Shown: positions 1-7,744, counted from the first letter of the stretch. The stretch is 12,828 nt of DNA from BS750m-G4 sp964472195 (GCA_964472195.1 CAYYJH010000082.1:1-12828), one strand, 5' to 3'. A program made the numbers and translations. The notes: generated by a model not told the origin, from the sequence alone.

Positions 1-150
1 TACAATCTATATAAACTCTCTTTATGAATAATGAAAGTTTCGGAAGACTCTGCGTGAACTTAAAGCTCTTTTGCAAATGTTAGGCATAACATGATAAGGT
101 AAGAACCGCTCGCGGGAAGTCAACTCATATCATGACAGCACTGCTAATGT

Positions 151-171
151 CCCGCCAAAAAGAATGGCGGG
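151..171. repeat. G+C-rich inverted repeat (hairpin)
   Basis: A 7-bp perfect stem CCCGCCA/TGGCGGG with loop AAAAGAA stands out sharply from the AT-rich surroundings. Neither side is followed by a T-tract in the direction of transcription, so it does not look like an intrinsic terminator. It may be part of a folded RNA or a small dispersed palindrome. Confidence 0.6.
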
Positions 172-228
172 CAGGCACCAATCCAAAAAATATAACCGCA
201 AGAACATAATTCCTCTATTGTTTAATAA

Positions 229-259
229 TTGACATATTCCTATTATATGTATATTTTTG
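229..259 (+). promoter_or_regulatory. Bacteroidetes-type promoter candidate (-33 TTG, -7 TAnnTTTG)
   Basis: TTG at 229-231 is followed after 20 nt by TATTTTTG at 252-259, an exact fit to the -33/-7 consensus (TTG, 19-21 nt, TAnnTTTG) described for the primary sigma factor of Bacteroidetes. The left box also reads TTGACA (229-234), a perfect sigma70 -35, but the matching -10 is poor. Transcription would begin near 266, giving a leader of about 50 nt before the first gene. It probably drives the first gene and ybeY, perhaps further genes. I found no other exact TAnnTTTG among the intergenic stretches I scanned. Confidence 0.55.
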
Positions 260-316
260 TCAATGTTAATTTAACCCTGATAGAAAATACAATTGGGGAT
301 TAAATGAAAGGAAAAT

Positions 317-748
317 TTGAACGCTACGGAAAAAAAGCAGAGATTCGATAAAGACTCGGTTTCGAGAATAGAAGAGCTGTTCAATACAAAATTTGAGAAG
401 ACCGAAAGTTCTTATTCTGTAAAGATTAAAAGCCAAAAGAGTAATACGATAATATCTCTCGAAATATTGCTCGAAGGTGGTAATGAATGTCTAATCTCAG
501 TCTATACAAGCAACTGTCACCTGCAACTGCAATCGTGCAGCAGTTTCTTAATTAGTGAAATGTTAGAAGAGGTGATTTTTATTTCGGAGATGAAAGATAA
601 AATATCAGGTTTGATAATATCAAAGCAGGGTGATTGCTCTCTTTATTCAAATGTAGACAAAAGCATCCTAAATAAAGATTTTTCAGAATTGAATTCAGAA
701 AAACTCCTCTCCGCAGTAGCTTTGTCGGTTACTGAATCAGTTAATTAA
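317..748 (+). CDS. Conserved-looking hypothetical protein, 143 aa
   Basis: I do not recognise this protein. It is soluble, with no signal peptide or membrane segment. The N-terminus (about residues 1-25) is charged and helical. The middle (about 30-75) alternates polar and hydrophobic residues, as in a beta-sheet, and carries three cysteines (C57, C66, C73). Mixed helices follow. The start is TTG at 317: an in-frame TGA at 305-307 rules out extension, and the next Met codons are beyond residue 80. An AAAGGA sequence (307-312) lies 4 nt upstream, slightly close for a Shine-Dalgarno. A 15-codon frame (ATG 304, TAA 349-351) overlaps this start. The gene is 40 nt ahead of ybeY and likely co-transcribed with it, but that does not reveal its job. 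The length and clean reading frame support a real gene. Confidence 0.7.
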   Translation: MNATEKKQRFDKDSVSRIEELFNTKFEKTESSYSVKIKSQKSNTIISLEILLEGGNECLISVYTSNCHLQLQSCSSFLISEMLEEVIFISEMKDKISGLIISKQGDCSLYSNVDKSILNKDFSELNSEKLLSAVALSVTESVN

Positions 749-788
749 TGAATTAGAATTTTATATTAAATTTTGTTAAGGATTTATT

Positions 789-1259
789 TTGCACAATCCT
801 GATATAAACGTATTTTTTTTAGAAGAGTTTTTGAATGTACATGAAGTAAATGATAAATCCTGGAAAAAGAGCTTTAAGCGAAGGGCAAAACAGCTTGTAA
901 AAAATATTTTAAAGAAAGAGGAACTAAAGTGCAGTTATATTAATTTAGTATTCTGTGATGATGAGAAGATAAGGAATATAAACCGAAAATATCTCAAACA
1001 TGATTATGAAACCGATGTATTGACTTTTTATGATAAAGATGATGATGGATTAGTTGAAAGCGATGTGATTGTTTCAGTTGAAACTGTTTTAGAAAATTCA
1101 AAAAGATATAAAACAAAGTTTGAAGATGAGTTGAATAGAGTTGTTGTGCATGGTGTTTTACACTTATGCGGATACGATGACGACACGAGGTCTGGTAAAA
1201 TTAAAATGAGAAAAAGGGAAAAACATTATTTAAATTTTTCTGCCGCGAAGACACCCTGA
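789..1259 (+). CDS. ybeY: Endoribonuclease YbeY (rRNA maturation factor)
   Basis: YbeY is a single-domain, metal-dependent cytoplasmic endoribonuclease needed for 16S rRNA 3'-end maturation and 70S ribosome quality control. The signature is HGVLHLCGYDD: H121 and H125 are present, but the third canonical His is Asp (D131), as I recall for Bacteroidetes members. The upstream family block YLKHDYETDVLTF (residues 68-80) is also clear. At 156 aa the length is normal. TTG at 789 is the start: AAGGA (778-782) sits 6 nt upstream and an in-frame TAA at 777-779 blocks extension. Function is secure. The oddity is the last eight residues (NFSAAKTP), encoded by DNA resembling a repeat found again just past the stop (1245-1254 and 1286-1295), so the C-terminus may have been altered by a small insertion. 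Confidence 0.95.
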   Translation: MHNPDINVFFLEEFLNVHEVNDKSWKKSFKRRAKQLVKNILKKEELKCSYINLVFCDDEKIRNINRKYLKHDYETDVLTFYDKDDDGLVESDVIVSVETVLENSKRYKTKFEDELNRVVVHGVLHLCGYDDDTRSGKIKMRKREKHYLNFSAAKTP

Positions 1260-1295
1260 TACGGTCATACTTACTTAAGGGGCAGGCAAAGACAC
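1245..1295. repeat. Short direct repeat spanning the ybeY stop codon
   Basis: GCGAAGACAC (1245-1254) and GCAAAGACAC (1286-1295) match at 9 of 10 bases, 41 nt apart. CTGCC (1240-1244) and GGCAG (1281-1285) form a short inverted pair across the same interval. The motif GCAAAGACACAAAG resembles low-complexity dispersed repeats seen in many environmental bacterial genomes, though I cannot confirm that here. Short and imperfect, hence low confidence. Confidence 0.35.
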
Positions 1296-1331
1296 AAAGA
1301 ATATAATAAAATATAAAATACGATATATTAA

Positions 1332-1787
1332 ATGCAGGATAAAGTAATAGAAATAATTGTTTACATTCTAAGTGAGATTAAGAATCTAAAACAAATAAAC
1401 GATATTGATATGGAGAGACTTACAAAAATAGGCTACACCGAAAATGAGATCAATACAGCTTTTGCCTGGTTGTATTCTAAAATTGACCGTGGTGAGAATA
1501 TTTTCAAAGGGACTAAAGCTTCAAATAAATCGAAAAGATTTTTTCATGAAGCGGAAAAAAATACTCTTACGACAGATGCAATGGGTTATTTAATGATGTT
1601 GATGGAGCTGGGTTTGCTTTCGGATGTAGATGAGGAACTTATACTCGATAAACTATTTTATTCAAGTCTTCAGAAAATTGATCTTGTGGAGTTGAAAAGC
1701 ATTATAGCCTCTTTAATACTCGACCTTGATAATAAATCCGAAAAACTGGATAGACTGTTTCTTCAGAATAATGACACAATACATTAA
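1332..1787 (+). CDS. smg: Smg family protein (DUF494)
   Basis: This 151-aa protein fits the Smg/DUF494 family, small all-helical cytoplasmic proteins of unknown biochemical role. The N-terminal helix MQDKVIEIIVYILSEI is followed by a segment (residues about 26-48) resembling the family pattern of L-x-x-x-G-x-x-x-x-E-I-x-x-A-x-x-W-L. A C-terminal half rich in Leu, Asp and Glu looks like two or three helices. Position supports the call: in Escherichia coli smg lies immediately upstream of topA, as here (44-nt gap). The start is ATG at 1332 with no evident Shine-Dalgarno. Divergence from the gammaproteobacterial members is substantial, so assignment rests on pattern plus synteny. Confidence 0.8.
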   Translation: MQDKVIEIIVYILSEIKNLKQINDIDMERLTKIGYTENEINTAFAWLYSKIDRGENIFKGTKASNKSKRFFHEAEKNTLTTDAMGYLMMLMELGLLSDVDEELILDKLFYSSLQKIDLVELKSIIASLILDLDNKSEKLDRLFLQNNDTIH

Positions 1788-1831
1788 TAAAGCATTTAAG
1801 ATAATAATTATTTCCAGAAATTATAAAGTTT

Positions 1832-4177
1832 ATGAGTAAATCGTTAGTAATAGTTGAATCACCTTCGAAAGCCAAAACAATCAATAAATATCTTGGCAGT
1901 AATTATGTTGTTGAAGCTACTGTCGGTCATATAAAGAACTTACCGAAATCGAAGATGAGTGTTGAAATAGATAAGAATTATGATGCTGAATTCGAAGTTA
2001 TTAAAGGAAAAGAGAAAGTCATAAAATCTCTTAAGTCTATAGCTAAGTCATCGGATAAGATATTCATAGCAACTGACCCGGACAGGGAAGGTGAAGCTAT
2101 TGCCGATGATATAGCTGATGAAATCATTTCCGTGAATAATAAGATTCACAGGGTTTTATTTAACGAAATTACGAAATCTGGAGTAGCACATGCGATGGAA
2201 AACCCCAGGAATATTGATAAGAATCTCGTTTCTTCACAAATTGCCAGAAGAGTAATGGACAGGATACTGGGTTATAAGTTAAGTCCGTTTTTGTGGAAGA
2301 CTTTTTATTACGGATTATCTGCAGGCAGGGTCCAGTCTGTAGCATTAAAATTAATTTGTGAAAGAGAAAAAGAGATCAAAGATTTTAAACCAAAAGAATA
2401 CTGGTCTATTCACGGAATATTTTCAAAGCCTTCCGGAAACACAAAATCATTTGCAGCAAAATTATATAAAATTAATGATGATACTCTGAAGTTTAATGGA
2501 GAGAAACCATGTATAGAGAATATCGATAGGGCTCATGCAATTGTTGAAGAACTCAGAGGAAATAAATTTAAGATTATAGATGTCCGGGTAAAATCTGTAA
2601 AAAGGAATCCACCCGCTCCGTTCACAACGAGTGTTCTTCAGCAAACAGCTTCATCTAAACTTGGTTTCTCACCTAAAAAAACGATGATGCTTGCTCAGAA
2701 ACTGTATGAAGGGATTGAAGTTGAGAAAGGTGAAGGCAACGTCGGGTTGATAACGTACATGAGAACAGATTCTACGAGGATTAGTCCTGAAGCTATTCAT
2801 TCTGCAAGGGAGTTTATAGAAAAAAATTATGGTAAAGAATACATTCCTGAAAAAGCGAAAATATTCACCGCTAAAGGAAAGACACAGGACGCACACGAAG
2901 CGATTCGACCATCGGATGTTTTAAATAAACCCGAAACATTAAGGAAGTTAGGAAAAGATCTTCATGCTTTATACACTCTTATCTGGAAGAGATTCGTTGC
3001 CTCCCAGATGAATCCAGCAGTGTTCGACCAAAAAACGGTTATTTTAAAAGCATTAAGTCCAACAGGTGGGAAGACGGAATACTTCTTCAAAGCGACGGGA
3101 AGGGAATTAATATTTAGTGGATTTCTTAAAGTTTATGAATATACAAACGGAAATAGCAAAGAGGACAATCAAGAAGAATTATCTGTAATTCCCGCAGATA
3201 TAAAAATAGATGACATGTTTAAAGCAATAAGCATTTCTAAAGAACAACATTTTACGAATCCACCTCCGAGATATAATGAGAGTAGTTTAATAAAACAACT
3301 CGATAACCTCGGTATAGGAAGACCGAGTACATTTGCGTTGATTGTTTCGACTGTTATCGATAGAAAATATGTCGATTTGATTGAACGTAAGCTTTATGCT
3401 ACAAGTTTAGGTATGAAAGTCGATGAGATACTCGGTAAGCACTTTTCTGATGTGATAAATGCAAAGTTTACTGCTAAGATGGAAGATGAATTAGATACAA
3501 TAGCAAATGGTAAATCTACATATAAAAATGTCCTCGATGATTTTTACATTCCGTTCAGTAAAGATATGGAATTAGCAGATGGTGTGGCTGCTGATATAAA
3601 AAAATTGTTGACGGAAGAAACAGATATAGACTGTCCCGAGTGCGGAGCAAAGACAGGAGCAAAGATGGTTAAGAAGTGGGGGAGAAATGGTCAGTTTCTT
3701 GCATGCGAGAAATACCCAGCATGTAAATCATCGATGCCTTTGGAAGAAGAACAGGAAGAACATGATAAAATTAACAATCAAAGGAAAGTAATATGTGACT
3801 TATGCGGAGCAGATATGCAAATTAAGGTCGGCAGATATGGAAAATTTTATGGTTGTAGTAATTATCCAAAGTGTAAAGGTATTAAACCCGTAACACTCGG
3901 TATAAAGTGTCCGAAATGTAATAAAGGTGAAATTGTCCAGAGGAGAGGCGGAAAAAGAAAAAACTTATTTTATGGATGTACTAAATATCCGGATTGTGAT
4001 TTTCTGACGAATGCAGAACCGGTAATAAAAACCTGTTCGAAATGCAACAACAATTATCTTGTTAAAAAAACTACGAAAAAGGATGGTGACTTCCTCCAGT
4101 GTCCGGAATGCAAAGAAAAATATGAATTAGTAGCTTCTGACATTCAAGAAAATGATAACCAGACACACCAAGAATAA
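1832..4177 (+). CDS. topA: DNA topoisomerase I (type IA)
   Basis: The enzyme relaxes negative supercoils by cutting one DNA strand through a 5'-phosphotyrosine and passing the other strand. The Toprim domain (about 3-115) begins with VIVESPSKAKTI and holds the metal-binding DPDREGE (82-88). The active-site motif is YMRTDS, giving Y309 as the nucleophile. NESSLIKQLDNLGIGRPST (482-500) is another family block. The C-terminus has four C4 zinc ribbons: C601/C604/C625/C631, C655/C658/C675/C681, C693/C696/C716/C722 and C735/C738/C757/C760. All four Cys sets are complete; the last has tighter spacing with no extra YP-C motif. At 781 aa it is a normal bacterial length. ATG 1832 begins exactly at the conserved N-terminus. 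It sits between smg and a xer recombinase on the same strand. Confidence 0.98.
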   Translation: MSKSLVIVESPSKAKTINKYLGSNYVVEATVGHIKNLPKSKMSVEIDKNYDAEFEVIKGKEKVIKSLKSIAKSSDKIFIATDPDREGEAIADDIADEIISVNNKIHRVLFNEITKSGVAHAMENPRNIDKNLVSSQIARRVMDRILGYKLSPFLWKTFYYGLSAGRVQSVALKLICEREKEIKDFKPKEYWSIHGIFSKPSGNTKSFAAKLYKINDDTLKFNGEKPCIENIDRAHAIVEELRGNKFKIIDVRVKSVKRNPPAPFTTSVLQQTASSKLGFSPKKTMMLAQKLYEGIEVEKGEGNVGLITYMRTDSTRISPEAIHSAREFIEKNYGKEYIPEKAKIFTAKGKTQDAHEAIRPSDVLNKPETLRKLGKDLHALYTLIWKRFVASQMNPAVFDQKTVILKALSPTGGKTEYFFKATGRELIFSGFLKVYEYTNGNSKEDNQEELSVIPADIKIDDMFKAISISKEQHFTNPPPRYNESSLIKQLDNLGIGRPSTFALIVSTVIDRKYVDLIERKLYATSLGMKVDEILGKHFSDVINAKFTAKMEDELDTIANGKSTYKNVLDDFYIPFSKDMELADGVAADIKKLLTEETDIDCPECGAKTGAKMVKKWGRNGQFLACEKYPACKSSMPLEEEQEEHDKINNQRKVICDLCGADMQIKVGRYGKFYGCSNYPKCKGIKPVTLGIKCPKCNKGEIVQRRGGKRKNLFYGCTKYPDCDFLTNAEPVIKTCSKCNNNYLVKKTTKKDGDFLQCPECKEKYELVASDIQENDNQTHQE

Positions 4178-4239
4178 GTTCGATTGTTAAATTCAGATAA
4201 TTATGTTATTTTTATATTAAATAATTTACTGAATTTGTC

Positions 4240-5211
4240 TTGAGAAAGTCTTTTTCCAAATATCTTGAAGAGTATTTAGAATATTTAAAGCTCACGAAGA
4301 ATTATTCCGAGAACACTGTCATTTCTTATAAAAATGATTTAGAACAATTTGGGAAGTTTTTGTCTTTTACTTTGAAGGATTCTCACCGAAAGAGTGAACC
4401 TGATATCAGAACTCTTGATATTGATCTTGAGAAAATTGATCTGTCATTACTCAAATCATTTATTGCTGAATTATACGATAAAGAGGGTTCTTTAACCGGA
4501 GTGAAGAGTCCAAAAGATGAAAAATATTCTCCACGTTCGGTTTCGAGAAAAATCTCAGTTTTAAAATCGTTTTTCAAATATCTTTATAAACGAAAATACG
4601 TTTCGAGTAATCCTTCATCGGGATTGATATTTCCTAAATTAAATAAAAGACTTCCGGCGTATCTAAGCAGTTCGGAGTTAAACAAATTGCTGGAAGAAAG
4701 AAATTACCTTAAAATAAAAATTATTGATCTTGCAATTATTGAATTATTTTACAGCACCGGAATCAGACTCTCTGAACTTATAAATTTAAAATTCAGAGAC
4801 ATTAATTTTAATAAGCGGACGTTGAAGGTTTTAGGGAAAGGTTCAAAAGAGAGAATAGTACCGTTTGGCGAAAAAGCTGAAATTGCAGTGAGGAATTATT
4901 TAAAGATAAGAGAAATCTGCAACACAAATAAATTGGAATATTTGTTCGTAAGCAATTCAGGTAAAAAATTATATCCAGTACAGGTCAACAGACTCATAAA
5001 AAAGAATCTTGCATTAGTAACAGAGTTAAAGAAAAAATCGCCGCACGTTTTACGACACTCGTTTGCAACGCATCTTCTCGATAGGGGGGCGGATATACGA
5101 GCAGTGAAAGACCTCCTTGGACATGAGAGTCTTTCCACAACCCAGATATATACGCACCTAACTCCGGAAAAGCTAAAGAAGGTTTATAAACAGGCACATC
5201 CGAAAGCATAA
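4240..5211 (+). CDS. xerC: Xer-type tyrosine site-specific recombinase
   Basis: Xer recombinases resolve chromosome dimers at dif near the terminus, usually as a XerC-XerD pair with FtsK. The SAM-like core-binding N-domain (about 5-120) precedes the catalytic domain (about 140-323). All six catalytic residues are visible: R176 (GIRLSEL), K200 (LGKGSKE), H269 and R272 (HVLR), H295 (LGHES) and Y304 (QIYTHL). At 323 aa it is about 25 residues longer than the E. coli enzymes, mainly through charged inserts in the N-domain (about 45-66 and 82-97). The start is TTG at 4240: an in-frame TAA at 4222-4224 limits extension, and there is no ATG codon in the entire frame. XerC is preferred over XerD because topA-xerC adjacency is typical in Firmicutes. 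The C/D distinction is not certain. Confidence 0.9.
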   Translation: MRKSFSKYLEEYLEYLKLTKNYSENTVISYKNDLEQFGKFLSFTLKDSHRKSEPDIRTLDIDLEKIDLSLLKSFIAELYDKEGSLTGVKSPKDEKYSPRSVSRKISVLKSFFKYLYKRKYVSSNPSSGLIFPKLNKRLPAYLSSSELNKLLEERNYLKIKIIDLAIIELFYSTGIRLSELINLKFRDINFNKRTLKVLGKGSKERIVPFGEKAEIAVRNYLKIREICNTNKLEYLFVSNSGKKLYPVQVNRLIKKNLALVTELKKKSPHVLRHSFATHLLDRGADIRAVKDLLGHESLSTTQIYTHLTPEKLKKVYKQAHPKA

Positions 5212-5372
5212 GTCAATGTGTGTATACAAAACGGATTTTGTTATATGTTGATTTAAGAACACCGATTAACGATTTTTGAATTCAGAATTTAGCATTCTAT
5301 AGTTTTATTATTGAGTGTACTTAGAATTTATTAACTGAAAATATTTTTTTTATAAATTAGAACAAAATAACA
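5212..5372. other. 161-nt intergenic gap before prfB
   Basis: This is the longest gap inside the + strand gene series. It holds a weak AT hairpin ACAAAA-CGGA-TTTTGT (5226-5241) just past the xer stop, with no proper T-tract. No convincing promoter was found, although a gene with its own regulation (prfB) begins at its end. Confidence 0.4.
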
Positions 5373-6462
5373 ATGTTCGAGCAGCAAAAAATAAGACTGA
5401 AAGATAAGAGAGAGAAATTAGATCAGTTACGGAGGTTTCTTTGAAATAGATGAAAATTCATCTAAGATAAAGGAATTAGAAAAGGTAACAGAGAAAGAAG
5501 GTTTTTGGAACGATAATAAAACCGCACAAAAAACACTTCAGAATATTTCACATCTAAAAAAATGGATAGAAGAATATAATAAAGGTAAGATGCTTTTATC
5601 CGATATTGATACGTTAATTGAAATCGCTGAATCCGAAAATGAAGAATCGGTAACTGAAGAACTTGATTCAGACATTGATAACTTCGAGAAAGAGCTTTCT
5701 GAACTGGAATTCAAAAAAATGCTTTCTGACAAGGATGATATCAGAGATGCTATCATAACAATAAACTCAGGTGCAGGAGGTACTGAATCACAGGACTGGG
5801 CAGAGATGCTTCTTCGGATGTATTTAAGATATTGTGAAAAATATGGATTCAAGGCGGAAGTCGTTGACAGACTCGAAGGGGACGGTGCGGGTATAAAGAG
5901 TGCTACCATCGAAGTGTTTGGTGAATATGCGTATGGATATTTAAAAGCTGAAAATGGTGTCCACAGGCTTGTGAGAATATCTCCGTTTGATTCGAATAAA
6001 AGAAGGCACACATCGTTTGCAGCTGTTTATGTGAGTCCTATAATTGATGACGACATTGAAATCGAATTGAATACCTCGGATTTGAAAATTGATACTTTCC
6101 GTGCAGGTGGAGCAGGAGGACAGAATGTTAATAAAGTTGAAACAGCGATAAGGATAACACATCAACCATCGGGAATAGTTGTTCAATGTCAAAATGAAAG
6201 ATCTCAAATGCAAAACAAACAGAATGCTTTGAAAATGCTCAAGTCGAAGTTGTACATAATTGAGAAGGAAAAAGAAATGGAAAAACTCCAATCGATAGAA
6301 AAATCAAAAAAGAAAATCGAGTGGGGAAGCCAGATAAGGAGCTATGTGTTTCATCCTTATAATATGGTTAAGGATCATAGAACAAATTATGAAACCAGCG
6401 ATACTCAATCGGTAATGGACGGTGATATTCATGAATTCTTGAAAGCATATTTATTGAGTTAA
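5373..6462 (+). CDS. prfB: Peptide chain release factor 2, +1 programmed frameshift
   Basis: RF2 reads UGA and UAA stops and triggers peptide release in the ribosome. The gene is split between two frames. Codons 1-23 (5373-5441, start MFEQQKIRLK) end at an in-frame UGA (5442-5444). A +1 shift at CTT continues at GAA 5443 and runs to the stop at 6460-6462, giving 362 aa, close to the 365 of E. coli RF2. Joined this way, the N-terminus reads as normal RF2 through the junction (LRRFLEIDE, then KEGFWND). The stop-recognition tripeptide SPF is residues 203-205, and the catalytic GGQ (in GGAGGQNVNK) is residues 248-250. A gene call starting at the downstream ATG 5590 would lose about 72 residues and should be rejected. 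No Shine-Dalgarno precedes ATG 5373. Confidence 0.95.
5431..5453 (+). promoter_or_regulatory. prfB +1 ribosomal frameshift signal (RF2 autoregulation)
   Basis: GGAGG (5431-5435), a perfect match to the 16S anti-SD, is followed by three bases (TTT), the slippery Leu codon CTT (5439-5441) and UGA (5442-5444). This matches the order and spacing of the well-studied E. coli signal (AGGGGG, UAU, CUU, UGA). When RF2 is scarce, slow termination at UGA lets the CUU-bound tRNA slip +1 onto UUU. When RF2 is abundant, synthesis stops at codon 24. The base after UGA is A rather than the usual C, and a second zero-frame UGA follows at 5451-5453. Confidence 0.93.
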
Positions 6463-6519
6463 ACTTATTCTAACTTGTATCAAGCTCATGATTCACAACA
6501 CAATAAACGATAACAACTA

Positions 6520-7737
6520 TTGAATTACAAATATTTCATAGCGAAAAGATATTTATTCTCAAAGAAAGATTCGAAGTTTGTTTCTTTTATTACCTACATT
6601 TCAATTCTCGGTGTCTCTCTTGGTGTTGCAACTTTGATAATTACAGTCTCTATTTTAAATGGTTTTGAGAAGGAAGTTAAAGACAAAGTTGCAGGTCTCG
6701 TATCACATATTCAAATAAAATCATTTTTACCAGAAGGTTTAGGTAATTATGAATATGCAATTGATGACATTAAGGAGAATATTCCAGAGGTGAATTCTAT
6801 CTCACCAATAGTTCAAAAAGAAGCCGTAATCAGGAATCAAGAAACGGTAGAAGGAATAATTCTGAAAGGAATTGTTCCTGAAACTGATTTATCGACAGCG
6901 AGGAACAGGATTGTTACTGGTGATTTTAATCTTAAACCTATTGATTCGACATTTTCGAGACTATTAGTAGGAGATAAACTTGCAAAAAAGCTTGGGCTTG
7001 AAGTAGGAAATAAAGTAATAGTATTTGGATTAAAGGGTATTCCTTCTCCATTCAATCAACCTAAGCTCAAACAATTTAGAATTAGTGGTATATATGAAAC
7101 AGGATTAAGAGATTATGATGATGTTATTATATATACAGACCTGGCAACATCCCAGGATTTGTTTGACCTGAAAGATAACATCACGGGCATTGAAATAACC
7201 GTTAAAGATGTTGACAAAGTTGAAGATGTTGTTTTGCAGATTAAGAAGTTGTTCGGTTATCCATATTATCCAAAATCTATGTTCAAATTGTATAAAGGAC
7301 TTTTTACATGGGTAGAATTACAAAAAGAACCTACACCGATAATTTTAGGATTAATTATTATCGTAGCGACATTCAATATAGTCGGGACCCTGTTGATGTT
7401 AGTCCTGGAAAAGACGCATTCAATCGGAGTTTTAAAATCATTGGGTTCGAGTAAAACCGATATAATGAAAATATTTTTGATTGATGGATTGATAATCGGA
7501 GTATTTGGAATAATTTTTGGTAACATTCTTGGTATTGGGATATCATTAGCAGAGCTGAAATATAGATTTTTTAAACTCCCGGAGCAGTATTATGTAAAAA
7601 CCGTTCCTATTTTATTGCAGCCGGAATATATAATTCTCATCTCTTGCATTACCATTGCACTCGTCTTCTTAGCGACAATTATACCAGCATACTTAGCATC
7701 GCGTTTTGATCCTGTTAAATCCATGAAGTTTATGTAA
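6520..7737 (+). CDS. FtsX-like ABC transporter permease, LolC/LolE family
   Basis: This is an inner-membrane permease of the MacB/FtsX superfamily, closest to LolC/LolE, which extract lipoproteins from the inner membrane for delivery to the outer membrane. The N-terminus MNYKYFIAKRYLFSKK is the family's cytoplasmic lead-in. TM1 spans about residues 21-47 and ends in the LNGFE motif. A periplasmic domain runs about 48-270. TM2 (273-295), TM3 (316-345) and TM4 (369-394) follow, with SIGVLKSLGS (301-310) the conserved coupling loop. At 405 aa it is full length. TTG 6520 is forced by an in-frame TAA at 6511-6513. No LolD-type ATPase is adjacent. It ends 7 nt before ubiE, so the two are surely co-transcribed. 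Substrate is inferred from family only. Confidence 0.88.
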   Translation: MNYKYFIAKRYLFSKKDSKFVSFITYISILGVSLGVATLIITVSILNGFEKEVKDKVAGLVSHIQIKSFLPEGLGNYEYAIDDIKENIPEVNSISPIVQKEAVIRNQETVEGIILKGIVPETDLSTARNRIVTGDFNLKPIDSTFSRLLVGDKLAKKLGLEVGNKVIVFGLKGIPSPFNQPKLKQFRISGIYETGLRDYDDVIIYTDLATSQDLFDLKDNITGIEITVKDVDKVEDVVLQIKKLFGYPYYPKSMFKLYKGLFTWVELQKEPTPIILGLIIIVATFNIVGTLLMLVLEKTHSIGVLKSLGSSKTDIMKIFLIDGLIIGVFGIIFGNILGIGISLAELKYRFFKLPEQYYVKTVPILLQPEYIILISCITIALVFLATIIPAYLASRFDPVKSMKFM

Positions 7738-7744
7738 ATACAGT

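Larger units (their letters stand above)
1..316. other. Non-coding region with several hairpins, upstream of the first gene
   Basis: No supportable gene is seen here. The stretch contains a perfect hairpin ATGTTA-GGCA-TAACAT (77-92), a long-range pair CATGATA (90-96) with TATCATG (128-134), and a G+C-rich hairpin CCCGCCA/TGGCGGG (151-157 and 165-171, 7-nt loop). GCGGGA at 112-117 can also pair with TCCCGC at 150-155, so two folds compete for the same strand. The pattern suggests a structured RNA or a decayed repeat. I could not match it to tmRNA, 6S, SRP or RNase P RNA: none of their signature sequences is present. The last 90 bases are AT-rich and hold a promoter-like site. Confidence 0.5.

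Noticed and set aside
1..86. Open - strand frame running off the left edge from a TTG at about 84-86 (about 25 codons)
   Set aside because: Too short to judge, with no Shine-Dalgarno, no family resemblance and no ATG. Could be chance.
151..171. CCCGCCA/TGGCGGG hairpin as an intrinsic terminator
   Set aside because: No T-tract follows on either strand.
4240..5211. Integrase of a mobile element
   Set aside because: The gene sits next to topA, has Xer-like length and domain order, and no att sites, phage genes or cargo are nearby.
5538..6011. 157-codon open frame on the - strand opposite prfB, Ser/Ile/Phe-rich
   Set aside because: It lies wholly antisense to a certain gene, has low-complexity composition and no recognisable domain. 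It is a shadow of prfB.
5590..6462. prfB as a simple 290-aa gene starting at ATG 5590
   Set aside because: It would lack about 72 N-terminal residues; the upstream frame plus canonical frameshift signal restores a full-length RF2.
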